Below, one piece after another: positions 1 through 7,800 of a stretch of DNA of 35,524 nucleotides. Numbering within the stretch: position 1 is the stretch's first letter; each line of letters begins with the position of its first letter. The stretch comes from Candidatus Tanganyikabacteria bacterium. Lineage in GTDB: Bacteria > Cyanobacteriota > Sericytochromatia > S15B-MN24 > VGJW01. The notes beneath the pieces were generated by a model that worked only from the letters and a program-made list of their open reading frames with translations, did not search any database and was not told the DNA's origin. The stretch is taken from NCBI GenBank assembly GCA_016867265.1, contig VGJW01000010.1, positions 1 to 35,524 on the forward strand. The letters run 5' to 3'. Position numbers and translations under genes: made by a program.

Positions 1-2
1 CC

Positions 3-770
3 GCGGTTCTCGACGTCGGCGGGTTCGATCTCGATCGAGCCGTCGCGACGAAGCCCACGTTCCTCGAGCCAGAGTATCCCTTCGAGTGGGCGGGAACCTT
101 CGAGGTCGAGGAGGGCGTGTACGAGCTAGCGCTCGAAGACGGCCCCGACCCGAGCATCGACTTGGTCGTGAAGTACCTGGAGAGTGACGAGCAGGCGGAG
201 GCGCGCGCCGCCGCTGAACGCGCCGTACGCACCTGGTCGGAGCCAGTGGTCAAGGTCTCACCGGCGGGCCGGATCGAGATCGGGGCGAGCGGGCCCGCGA
301 GGCTGCAGCTCGACTCTGCCGGCCCCAAGCGGTTCGAGCTTCGTGCGCCTCGTGAGGGGCGCATTGGCCTGTACACGCAGCACCTGCCGTCGGAGTTTGA
401 GTTGCAGGTGCTCCGTGGGGGCATTGCGATCCGGCCGAGCGGCGAGAATGAGTTCGCAGCCGGACACTCGCACGATGATCAGGTGACCTCGGTTAGCATC
501 CACCTCGAAGGCGAGATCGACAGCGAACGCCTCAACATGTGGGTGTCGCAGCTGCTGCGCGACAAAGGAACCGACATCTTCCGCATGAAGGGCATCCTGA
601 ATATCAAAGGCTCGCCCAGTCGGTTCGTCTTTCAGGGCGTTCATATGCTCTTCGACGGGCGTAAGGACCGGCCGTGGGGCGCGGAGCCGCGCGCCAGCGA
701 TCTCGTCTTCATCGGTCGGAATCTCGATCGCGAGGCGCTTACGCAAGGATTCGAGCGATGCTTGGCATAA
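3..770 (+). CDS. CobW/COG0523-family GTP-binding metallochaperone, C-terminal part (5' end outside window)
   Basis: The reading frame is open from the first bases of the window, so only about 255 C-terminal residues are present and the GTPase domain (Walker A, CXCC motif) lies off the left edge. The visible part starts in the linker typical of this family (FDLDRA, then FLEPEYPFEWAG, then YELAL). It ends in a CobW C-terminal domain (about residues 155-255) with DIFRMKGILNIKG, FVFQGVHMLFDG, RPWG and FIGRNLD, which match the family well. COG0523 proteins are GTP-driven metal-insertion or metal-trafficking factors, often for zinc or cobalt; the metal cannot be told from this part. The end overlaps the start of the WD40 gene by 13 bases, so the two are probably translated together. 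Confidence 0.88.
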   Translation, partial: AVLDVGGFDLDRAVATKPTFLEPEYPFEWAGTFEVEEGVYELALEDGPDPSIDLVVKYLESDEQAEARAAAERAVRTWSEPVVKVSPAGRIEIGASGPARLQLDSAGPKRFELRAPREGRIGLYTQHLPSEFELQVLRGGIAIRPSGENEFAAGHSHDDQVTSVSIHLEGEIDSERLNMWVSQLLRDKGTDIFRMKGILNIKGSPSRFVFQGVHMLFDGRKDRPWGAEPRASDLVFIGRNLDREALTQGFERCLA

Positions 771-1798
771 GGATGGATGCGCCGCGCTGGAAGGCAGAGC
801 TGGTGCCGCGCTGGAAGGGCGATGCGGGCGACTACGTGGCCGCCGCCGAAATCTCGAAAGACGGTCGCCTCTGTATCATTGGCGCAGGTGATGGTCGCGT
901 GCTCGGCATCGACCTCTCGACGGGTCGTGAGGTTTTTCGGCAGCTCGCGCACGAGGGCGGTGTTCTGGGGGTGAGTCTCTCGCCCGACGGGACCCAGTTC
1001 GCTACGTGCGGGCAGGAGCCGAACGCCAAGCTCTGGCGCGCTACGGGTGAGCTGGTCCGCGAGCTGCCGGGCGGCGGCGCGCAATGGGTCGAGCACGTCG
1101 CCTGGGCTCCGGCAGGCGGGCGCATCGCCACCGGCGCCGGACGAAAGGTCCGCGTCTGGACCGCCGAGGGCGAGCAAATTGTCGAGACCGAGCCGCTGCC
1201 GAGCACCGTGAGCAACCTCGCCTGGCGCGCCGATGGCACAGCGCTCGCTGCGACCTGCTATGGGGGGGTGCACATCTGGCCGTTCGTGCCCGGCGCTCAG
1301 GCCCGGCGCTTCCAGTGGAAGGGCTCGCTCATCTCCCTCGCCTGGAGCCCCGATGCCAAGGTCATCGCCTGCGGAAGCCAAGACAGCTCGGTCCACTTCT
1401 GGCGCCTCGCCTCGGGCCAAGACTCCCAGATGAGCGGTTACCCGCTCAAGCCCAAGGCGCTCGCGTGGGACAGCGAGTCGAAGCTCCTCGCCACCTCCGG
1501 CGATACGATCGTCACGGTTTGGGACTTCCGCGGGAAGGGACCCGAGGGAACAAGGCCGCTGCGGCTTGAGTCGCACAAGGGCGTCTGCACGCGGCTCGCC
1601 TTCAGTCCAAGAATGGGGGTCCTTGCCAGTGGCGCGCAGGATACGTCGGTGCTGCTGTGGGAGCCTCGTCGCGGAACGCAGCCGATTCGTTACGCGTTCC
1701 TGGAAGATGAGGTGACCGCGCTATGTTGGCACCCCGAGCACCGTGGCCTGCTTGGCGGAGACGCGAGCGGCAACCTCTGTTTCTGGGATGTGACCTGA
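758..1798 (+). CDS. WD40 repeat (beta-propeller) protein
   Basis: A 346-residue protein made almost wholly of WD40-type repeats. Repeated signatures include LSPDGTQFATCG, LAWSPDAKVIACGS, VWDF, LAFSPRMGVLASGAQD and a final LCFWDVT, consistent with one seven-bladed propeller. No signal peptide or other domain is visible, so it is probably a cytoplasmic protein-binding scaffold. The ATG at 758 is chosen because AAGGA at 745-749 sits 8 bases upstream; an ATG at 773 is in frame but has no properly spaced ribosome site. It overlaps the CobW gene upstream by 13 bases and its stop shares one base with the next ATG (TGATG). This spacing says it works with the GTPase and the small protein that follows. 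Its exact role is unknown. Confidence 0.85.
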   Translation: MLGIRMDAPRWKAELVPRWKGDAGDYVAAAEISKDGRLCIIGAGDGRVLGIDLSTGREVFRQLAHEGGVLGVSLSPDGTQFATCGQEPNAKLWRATGELVRELPGGGAQWVEHVAWAPAGGRIATGAGRKVRVWTAEGEQIVETEPLPSTVSNLAWRADGTALAATCYGGVHIWPFVPGAQARRFQWKGSLISLAWSPDAKVIACGSQDSSVHFWRLASGQDSQMSGYPLKPKALAWDSESKLLATSGDTIVTVWDFRGKGPEGTRPLRLESHKGVCTRLAFSPRMGVLASGAQDTSVLLWEPRRGTQPIRYAFLEDEVTALCWHPEHRGLLGGDASGNLCFWDVT

Positions 1799-2076
1799 TG
1801 TTCGAGCAGCGCAATGACGAGCGACGCTCCGCAGCGATTCGCGCCCTGAAGGCGAAGGCGCGCACGCTGTTCGAGGCGGCGGACGACGACGCTGTAGTCG
1901 TCAACGAGCTCACCTGCACAGAGCCGGGATGCCCACCGATCGAGACCGTCGTGGCGCTTCTGCGCGCGGGGAGCGAGCCGCGCCAGGTGAAGGTCCACAA
2001 GCCGGCGGTGGAGGTGACCGAGGACGACCTTCGGCACGCGATGCTGCACGGACACGCTCACGAGCCGAAGTCGTGA
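1798..2076 (+). CDS. Small conserved protein with C-x4-C and His-rich tail, third gene of the CobW/WD40 trio
   Basis: A 92-residue soluble protein. The first third is charged and helical. The middle carries TCTEPGCPPIET, a C-x4-C element, followed by KVHKP. The tail reads HAMLHGHAHEP, with four histidines close together. The ATG overlaps the WD40 stop codon by one base, so it is translationally coupled. I do not assign a named family, although the CTEPGCPP element looks conserved. Cys/His content and coupling to a COG0523 GTPase suggest metal binding or acting as client of the chaperone, which is inference. A strong terminator lies about 220 bases downstream and ends the operon. Confidence 0.75.
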   Translation: MFEQRNDERRSAAIRALKAKARTLFEAADDDAVVVNELTCTEPGCPPIETVVALLRAGSEPRQVKVHKPAVEVTEDDLRHAMLHGHAHEPKS

Positions 2077-2297
2077 CTGCGCCCGGCCCCGCATTCGTCG
2101 TAGGACGGAGCGAATCCGTGAGAGTGTCCCGATTCAGGCCGCCCAACCACCTGGATTCGCAGGCGGTCGCATTTTCGCGACCGTGCGACCAGAGCGATCC
2201 CGTCCCGCCAAGCGCCCTGCGAACGAGTTGGCAAGTGGCGCCGCACACGGAGCCACTTAGATTCGTTCGCGAACTTCGCGGACGGGGCTGGTAAACG

Positions 2298-2327
2298 AGC
2301 ACCCGAGGATTGCTCCTCGGGTGCTTT
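2298..2327 (+). terminator. Rho-independent terminator of the CobW operon
   Basis: A perfect 12-base-pair stem (AGCACCCGAGGA with TCCTCGGGTGCT) encloses a TTGC loop and is followed by TTT. It lies 221 bases after the last gene of the trio; nothing recognisable is encoded in that 221-base stretch. Confidence 0.85.
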
Positions 2328-2849
2328 GCCCTTTCTGGCCTTGTTTCCAAGGGCTTCGCGCTTCCGCGCGCGTCGCGCGGGCCTGGACGGCGTTCGCGCT
2401 CTCTTCTCCGTCCCGCGGGAAGAGAGAAGCCGAGAGCCCGTTAACAGCGAGGCCGGGAGCGTGACCCGATGTTCAACGGTCCACCGGCCTGCGCCGAGGC
2501 AAGACCGCTGACCATCGGGGCGGCGCCCCGGGCACGCGTGCAACGGGCGCCCACGTTGGCGCGTGGCGCGTCTGGGCACTGGGCATCGGCAATGGCATGG
2601 GTGCCGACGAGAGAGCACACGCCGGCCTCATCGAGCCGAAGACCACGCGCCACGACGCCTCGCCGCGGGCGAGGCACGCGATCGCGGTGGCGATTACGTC
2701 GGAGCGTCTGTCGTGCGTCCTTGCGTGCGCGCACCGTACGTCGCGCGGCCAAGGGGAACGAACGCCCCAGCGCGTCTTCGGCAGCCAGATCCCGGAACCC
2801 TTGCCCTGCTTGGCATTGCCCACCCAGTACCATTCACTCCGTGACTGCC
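2328..2849. other. Unassigned tract between terminator and transposase remnant
   Basis: About 520 bases without a recognisable gene. The minus-strand frame of the decayed transposase stays open to about 2473, but beyond about 2851 its translation no longer resembles transposase. An imperfect inverted repeat (CTCTTC...GAAGAGAG) is present near 2400-2427. No clear insertion-sequence terminal repeat was found. It probably contains the left end of the decayed element and flanking DNA. Confidence 0.4.
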
Positions 2850-4101
2850 ACTGGGTGGGCATGGCCTTCCAGCCGAGGGCTTGGCTGGCCTTGATGCAGG
2901 CTTCACCCGGCAGGGTGCGAGCCCAGCGGGTCTTCTGCCCTTGGCGGACCCGGGTGGCGTGCAGGGGGGCTACCGCCTGCCGGATCCGGTTCACGATCAT
3001 GCCTGTCCGGGCTTTCAAGGTCCGGGTGCAGTTGAGTGCCAGCAAGTTCAACATCACGTGGCCCTCGATGCGCTGGCCGACGCGGTGCAGGCAGGGCCTT
3101 AGCTTCCTTGGGCTCTTGAACTCGCGATGGTTGGCTTCCACCTGCTGCAGCATCTGGTCGGCGTCCTGGACCTCACGCCCGAACCGGGGGGCGAGGGAAG
3201 TCCGCAGCAGCCGAGTCCCCGCGGCAAGGCGGGCCTGCCGGAAGCCTTCCTCTTCGGCCATGTAGCGACCGGCATCGGCAGAGTCCTTGCGTACCAATCT
3301 GGCATCGCCGGGCTTGCTGGCAAGGGCGCACAGGGCCTTGCCGTGCGGCTGGCCATCATCAGCCTTGGCCACGGCTTCCCGGACGGTGGCCCACATGACC
3401 TCCAGCTTGGCCAGCTGTCGCTCCCGCTCCTTGTTCTTGCCCGGCATACGCAAGGGCGCTTCTTCCTTGCCGAGGGATCGACCATCGGTCCCGTCGAAGG
3501 ATTCCCAGACGAGGGCATCGGTGCGTGCGGCCTCGGCCCGCGTCCTGTCCAGCCGCTCCTCGTCGCTGACATCCGTCTCGAGATGGACGTTGGTCGTGTC
3601 GACGAGGGTAATGCCCCTGAGTTTCTCGGGAGTGATGGCGGCGAGCCGGTCGTGCATAAGGTCTTCCAGTTCTCGCCAATGCCCGTGCAGCAGGTTCATC
3701 GCCCGATAGAAGTGCAGCACCTGTCAGCCGGTGCTTTGGTATGTAGGCGAGGTCAGCAGCCCAGTGGTTGGCGGCGACAAGCTTGCCCTGGGGGTCAACC
3801 AGACGGTTCCAGACCATACAGAAGACGAGCCGCTCGAAGTCGACGTCCTGCGGGTGATGTCTGGCGAGGTCGAACAGGGCCTGCCTGATGGCCCGGTCAT
3901 CTCACACTGCCTCGAGCATAAGCCGCTTGTGCAGTTGCTTACTTTCCAGCGTTTCGACGGGGCGGGCTGCCGAGACTTGCTGGCTGCCGTATCCACCCAC
4001 ATGACTGGCAGCGCCGGGTCCAGCCCGGGCAGGGCACGGGCGAGCAACGGCGCCAAATGCGCGGGGGCAACGCGCAGCAACTCGACCAGGACCTTGTGCA
4101 A
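2850..4101 (-). pseudogene. Decayed IS1634-like (IS4/DDE superfamily) transposase
   Basis: Read on the minus strand, the pieces form one degraded transposase. The N-terminal part (about 4101-3960) is in one frame. A second frame carries SKQLHKRLMLEAV, then an in-frame TGA at about 3902, then RQALFDLARHHPQD and VWNRLVDPQGK. Near 3725 the frame shifts again and continues with HFYRAMNLLHGHW, VDTTNVHLETD (first catalytic Asp region), HREFKSPRKLRP and QRIEGHV (the Glu region and family signature of IS1634-like enzymes), and TRWARTLPGEACIKASQALGW, where the family normally ends. At least two frameshifts plus one stop mean it cannot make an active enzyme. No terminal inverted repeats or target duplication were identified. 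Family assignment rests on motif order only. Confidence 0.75.
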
Positions 4102-4242
4102 GGGACTCGGGGGCGTGACCCCCCGCTAGCCACGCCCCGGAGCACCGTCCATTTGCTTGGCATAAGGGTTGGCGGCACGCAGCGTCATGGCAAGCCGACA
4201 GCCAACGAGAGGCTGGGGCCAAGGCGGCTCTCGCCCTGGCCT

Positions 4243-5211
4243 TCAGGCCGTGGGAGGCTTCGGGACCCCGATGATCCGCCGGTAACCGGCCTCGTCGAGG
4301 CCGTAGTTGGCCAGGTCCCGGACCTCGACACCTTTCATGCTCGCATGGATCATCTTGTTGTCGCCGATGTAGATGCCTACATGGCGCCACGGCCCCAGCG
4401 ACGAGTTGAAGAACACCAAGTCTCCGGGCCTCAGGTCCTCGCGGCTGATGGGCGGCAGGTTGTCGCGCAGCGTCAGCGTGTAGCTGAGGACCTTGCCCTT
4501 GAGCGGCGACCCATCGGCCCATGTCAGGCCGGCGCCTAACACAGCCTGACCGATGAGGCCCGAGCACTCGACAGGCCCCACGCCGTGGTAGTAGTCCGTC
4601 GAGCGCGACTGCTTACTCTGGCTGCCCTTGTCATAGGGCTGCCCCAGGAACTGGAAGGCGACGCCAATCATCCGGGCGGCCTGTCCTGAGTCGGGTGCAG
4701 GCAGGGGCGAAAAAGGCCCCCCCACGGTTGCCGGCGGGGGAGCCGGCATCGCACCGGCCTGCCTTGGAAGGCCCTCGAGGCCGAGAGCCGCCCACGTCTC
4801 GGTGCCGGCCTCGCCATCGACGGCAAGGCCACGAGCCGCCTGAAACGCCCGGACGGCACGCTCTGTGACGGGTCCGAACCAACCATCGACAGGCCCGGGG
4901 TCGAAACCCGCATGGGCCAGCATGTGCTGCAGAATCTTGACCTCGGTGGCGCTCTCGGACGCGCGTGACTTGGGCACCCGGACCAGCCACTGCATCGGTC
5001 CGAGCATGGGTGGGCCAGCTGCTCCGGGCTGCTGAGGCGCAGCCGTCGACGGCGAGGGTGCAACCGCGAGGATCGGCGAGAGCGACAGCGAGTCGGGCGC
5101 GAGGCCAGGAGCCGGCACAGGTGCCGGGCCAGCAGATCCAGACGTGGGCAGCGGGCCCAGAGGAAGCGGGGTCACGCCGGGCAGCGCACCACGTCCGATT
5201 GCCTGAGACAC
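4243..5211 (-). CDS. Peptidoglycan-binding domain + NlpC/P60 endopeptidase
   Basis: A 322-residue cell-wall hydrolase. Residues 1-75 are a Pro/Ala/Gly-rich low-complexity leader without a clear signal peptide. About 85-145 form a PG_binding_1 domain (ILQHMLAHAGFDPG, DGWFGPVTERAVRAFQ, VDGEAGTETW). About 180-322 form an NlpC/P60 domain, with nucleophile Cys216 in VECSGL, His277 in WRHVGIYIGD and a third polar residue probably His289 in MIHAS. The family cleaves peptide stems of peptidoglycan, usually at D-Glu-(meso)Dpm. The GTG at 5211 follows GGAGG with a 7-base spacer. With no signal sequence, export must use another route or an upstream start that I cannot see. It is divergent from the DUF1997-like gene, with 118 bases between them. 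Confidence 0.88.
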   Translation of the reverse strand: MSQAIGRGALPGVTPLPLGPLPTSGSAGPAPVPAPGLAPDSLSLSPILAVAPSPSTAAPQQPGAAGPPMLGPMQWLVRVPKSRASESATEVKILQHMLAHAGFDPGPVDGWFGPVTERAVRAFQAARGLAVDGEAGTETWAALGLEGLPRQAGAMPAPPPATVGGPFSPLPAPDSGQAARMIGVAFQFLGQPYDKGSQSKQSRSTDYYHGVGPVECSGLIGQAVLGAGLTWADGSPLKGKVLSYTLTLRDNLPPISREDLRPGDLVFFNSSLGPWRHVGIYIGDNKMIHASMKGVEVRDLANYGLDEAGYRRIIGVPKPPTA

Positions 5212-5329
5212 GGCACATCCTCCAAGGGGCGGGCGGCTGGGGTGGAACGCCGCATCATTCTATCCCGACGCCCCGGGGATAACTTGCGCGGACGGGCGTA
5301 CTCTCCGGCATCGGGAGCAAACCGGGTAC

Positions 5330-5854
5330 ATGCCTGTCATGCTCGCGCTTGAAGGCTCCCTGACTCGGGACCGCATCCTGCCCACGACCGTTGACCGCTG
5401 CCTCGACCTGTTCGGCGACCTCGCCGGCATGCTGGCGCGGGTGCCGGCCGTCTCCAGCGTCGACCCCTTCGCCCCCGACCATTGCCGCGTCATCCTGAAG
5501 CCGCTGGGGGCCCTCGACTATCACCTCTGGCTGGCGACCGACCTGCAGATGGTTCGCACGGACGATACTGTGACCCTGCAGAGCCTGGCCTTCGACCCCG
5601 AGGATCCGTGGATCGGGGAAGGCGTGCTGCTGTACCGCTATGCCAGCACAACCCGGATGAGCGAGGTCGACGGCGGCACCAGAGTCCTCCACGAAGTCTC
5701 GGTGCGCTTGGACGTGCCTCTGCCTGCTTTTTTGCAGAAGATGCCGCTGGGCATCGTCAAGAGCGCTGCCGATGCCGTGATGACCAGTAAGCTCAAGGAA
5801 CTGGTGCTGCAGCTCGAGCGCTGCGCAGATGACGAGCTCGCCCGCAAGCCCTGA
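5330..5854 (+). CDS. DUF1997-like (SRPBCC-fold) protein
   Basis: A 174-residue soluble protein. The pattern matches the DUF1997 family of the START/SRPBCC-like fold: an N-terminal strand-helix segment (RCLDLFGDLAGML), a central beta region (CRVILKPLGALDYHLWLATDL), then VSVRLDVPLPAFLQKMPLGIVKSAADAV and a long C-terminal helix. DUF1997 is best known from cyanobacteria and plant plastids, with no settled biochemical function; the fold suggests binding of a hydrophobic ligand. An ATG at 5339 is an alternative start. It ends 14 bases from the convergent dciA gene. The family call is by pattern recognition and could be a related SRPBCC group instead. Confidence 0.65.
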   Translation: MPVMLALEGSLTRDRILPTTVDRCLDLFGDLAGMLARVPAVSSVDPFAPDHCRVILKPLGALDYHLWLATDLQMVRTDDTVTLQSLAFDPEDPWIGEGVLLYRYASTTRMSEVDGGTRVLHEVSVRLDVPLPAFLQKMPLGIVKSAADAVMTSKLKELVLQLERCADDELARKP

Positions 5855-5868
5855 CAGGCGGCGCCCGG

Positions 5869-6405
5869 CTAGTCGCGCCGTCCCCGGCGGGCGCGGGCGA
5901 TCGCGATCTGCCGCCGACGCAGCATGATCTCCAGGTCCGCCCAGCGCCGGGCATGGTCCGGATTGCGGATGGAGGCCGCGGCACGCGCCCGGATTTCCGC
6001 CACGACGGCGGGTGGCAGTTCGGGGATCGGTTCTGCGGGCCTCGCCGTGCGCACCGGGGGCAGGGGTATGCCGCCCTCGGGCAACTCCACCTGCCGACGA
6101 CCGCGCGGGGGGGCCTGCACGGCCCGAATGCCCGCTACCCGAACGGAAGGCAACAGCTGCCCGTAGCGCTCCAGCAACGCCGGCGCGAGGAATGCCAGCT
6201 CCTGGGCCCACACGGAGGACAGCGGCCGTACCCAGAGCGTCCCGTCCGTGAATCTGACGGGTTCGAGCTGGGCTGAGGCCGTGGGCCCCGCCACCTCGGG
6301 CCAGAGCGCGACGACCTTGGCCGCAGCCAACAGCCCCGGACGCTTCAGGGCCCTGCCCACGAGGCCACCGATAGCCCTGGGCTCGCCCCCCCTGCCCTTT
6401 CTCAA
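5869..6405 (-). CDS. dciA: DciA-type (DUF721) replicative helicase loader
   Basis: A 178-residue basic protein. The first 90 residues form a DUF721/DciA domain: helix LVGRALKRPG, then VVALWPEVAG, RFTDGTLWVRPLSSVWAQELAFL and ALLERYGQLLPSVRVAGIRA. The C-terminus is Arg-rich (HARRWADLEIMLRRRQIAIARARR), as expected of DciA, which loads the DnaB helicase in bacteria lacking DnaC/DnaI. The start is taken as TTG at 6405, which forms a TTGA overlap with the stop of the lytic transglycosylase gene and follows a GGGGTGG sequence. No ATG exists near the domain boundary. It is the last gene of coaE-slt-dciA. The same window carries dnaA, dnaN and recF about 28 kb away. Confidence 0.78.
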   Translation of the reverse strand: MRKGRGGEPRAIGGLVGRALKRPGLLAAAKVVALWPEVAGPTASAQLEPVRFTDGTLWVRPLSSVWAQELAFLAPALLERYGQLLPSVRVAGIRAVQAPPRGRRQVELPEGGIPLPPVRTARPAEPIPELPPAVVAEIRARAAASIRNPDHARRWADLEIMLRRRQIAIARARRGRRD

Positions 6406-6971
6406 GTGCCACCCCGCAGCCTCTGGCGCAGGCCGTCCCCGTACAGCCAGCGATAAGCCCGGTACGCCCACTCGGCTCGCCACACATAGGTGCGTGTCTC
6501 GGGGTACGCCTCCTCGAGCGTGGTCCAGTGCGCGACCTTGGAGGCCCCGGCGTTGTAGGCGGCAAGCACGCGGCGTCTGTCCCCCGCGAAAGGACCGTGC
6601 AGGTAGCGCAGGTAAGCCACGCCCAGCCGTACGTTGACGGCCGGTTCGAAGAGATGACCCGAGGGGTCGGGTGCGCCGGTCCGGTCGGCCACCCAGCGGG
6701 CCGTATCGGGCATGAGTTGCATCAGGCCGCAAGCACCGGCCGATGATCGGGCCCGGCTGTCGAAGCCGGACTCGACTCGGATGACGGCGGCCACCAGCAA
6801 GGGATCCAGGTCGTTTCGGGCCGCCTCCCGCTCAATCAGGTCACGGTGCGCGTAGGGAAAGACCCAGCGGCCTCCAGCCCACGCGCCGCCCGCGCCACCG
6901 ACAAGCAGCAACGCGACCAGCAGCAACACGGACCCCGTCGAGGGGGCCCTGCGCCGACGAGGACGGGCCAT
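6402..6971 (-). CDS. Soluble/membrane-anchored lytic transglycosylase (SLT domain)
   Basis: About 189 residues. An Arg-rich N-terminus (ARPRRRRAP) and a single hydrophobic segment (SVLLLVALLLVGGAGGAWA) form a signal anchor or signal peptide. The rest is a goose-type SLT domain: catalytic Glu in RVESGFDS, then GLMQLMPDTARWV, VRLGVAYLRYL and AYNAG, ending with an aromatic-rich tail (VWRAEWAYRAYRWLY). The family cleaves peptidoglycan glycan strands to 1,6-anhydro-muropeptides in the periplasm. ATG at 6971 is chosen for its better signal peptide; TTG at 6986 would overlap the coaE stop as TTGA and add five residues. It sits between coaE and dciA in a compact operon. Confidence 0.87.
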   Translation of the reverse strand: MARPRRRRAPSTGSVLLLVALLLVGGAGGAWAGGRWVFPYAHRDLIEREAARNDLDPLLVAAVIRVESGFDSRARSSAGACGLMQLMPDTARWVADRTGAPDPSGHLFEPAVNVRLGVAYLRYLHGPFAGDRRRVLAAYNAGASKVAHWTTLEEAYPETRTYVWRAEWAYRAYRWLYGDGLRQRLRGGT

Positions 6972-6982
6972 GACCCATACTA

Positions 6983-7639
6983 TCAATTGACCTGCCGACG
7001 CGGGGCCAAGGCCTCCTCGGCCACGACACGGACCCGCGCCTCCAGTTCCTGACGACTGCCGTCATTCATGATCAGCCGGTCCGCCCGGACCACCTTGTCG
7101 GCGAGGGGCGCCTGAGCCGCTATCCTGGCGCGCACCTCGTCGCCCGACAGGCCATCCCGGCCCGAGAGGCGCGCCCGCTGGTCCTCATCGGGACACGCCA
7201 CGACCCAGACCTCGTCGAACCTGGCCTCGAGGCCCGATTCATAAAGCAGCGGGATGACCTCGACGACGAGCGCCGGACGCGCAGCCAGCGGCAGGTCCGC
7301 CAATTCCCGCAGGCGCTCTTCGGCACGCGCCCGGATGCGCGGGTGAAGAATGGCCTCGAGTTGGCGACGGGCTCCCTCGTCGGAGAACACGTGGCGACCG
7401 AGCGCTTTACGATCGAGCGCTCCGCCGGGGGTCACGACACCCTTCCCGAAGACCCCCACCACCTCGCGGTAGGCGTCCTGGCCAGGACGGACGACTTCGC
7501 GGGCCAGAATGTCGGCGTCAATCACGGCCGCCCCCAGCCGCGTCAGGATGTCCGAAACCGTGCTCTTGCCGGTAGCGATGCCGCCGGTCAAGCCCACGTG
7601 GAGAAAGGGCAGGGCAGTCTTCAGGGGTCGATCGGGCAT
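6983..7639 (-). CDS. coaE: Dephospho-CoA kinase
   Basis: A 218-residue cytoplasmic enzyme that phosphorylates the 3'-hydroxyl of dephospho-CoA, the last step of coenzyme A synthesis. The P-loop GLTGGIATGKST is at residues 17-28. It is followed by VIDADILAREVV (the DAD substrate motif), HPRIRA, VVEVIPLLYESG, DEVWVVACP and a C-terminal ADRLIMNDGS, all in the usual CoaE order and length. It is the first gene of coaE-slt-dciA and is divergent from the EF-hand lipoprotein. The shared 161-base upstream region is AT-rich and contains the palindrome GGATATTATCC at 7694-7704, which could hold promoter elements for either direction. Confidence 0.95.
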   Translation of the reverse strand: MPDRPLKTALPFLHVGLTGGIATGKSTVSDILTRLGAAVIDADILAREVVRPGQDAYREVVGVFGKGVVTPGGALDRKALGRHVFSDEGARRQLEAILHPRIRARAEERLRELADLPLAARPALVVEVIPLLYESGLEARFDEVWVVACPDEDQRARLSGRDGLSGDEVRARIAAQAPLADKVVRADRLIMNDGSRQELEARVRVVAEEALAPRRQVN

Positions 7640-7800
7640 TGCGAATTTACCTGATTTTAACCGGAAAACAGGAAAGATCAGAACGTCTTAGGCGGATATT
7701 ATCCATAGGTTAATTGTTTCCCCGGGCCTGCCGTGCACCCCGGATTGTCCCTTTCCCCCATCCCCCCGACAACCCCCGCAAGGGGGAGGAGCCTCTTCCG

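Noticed and set aside
2473-3720. An intact 415-residue transposase
   Set aside because: The N-terminal domain lies in other frames with a stop, and the last 125 residues are not transposase-like.
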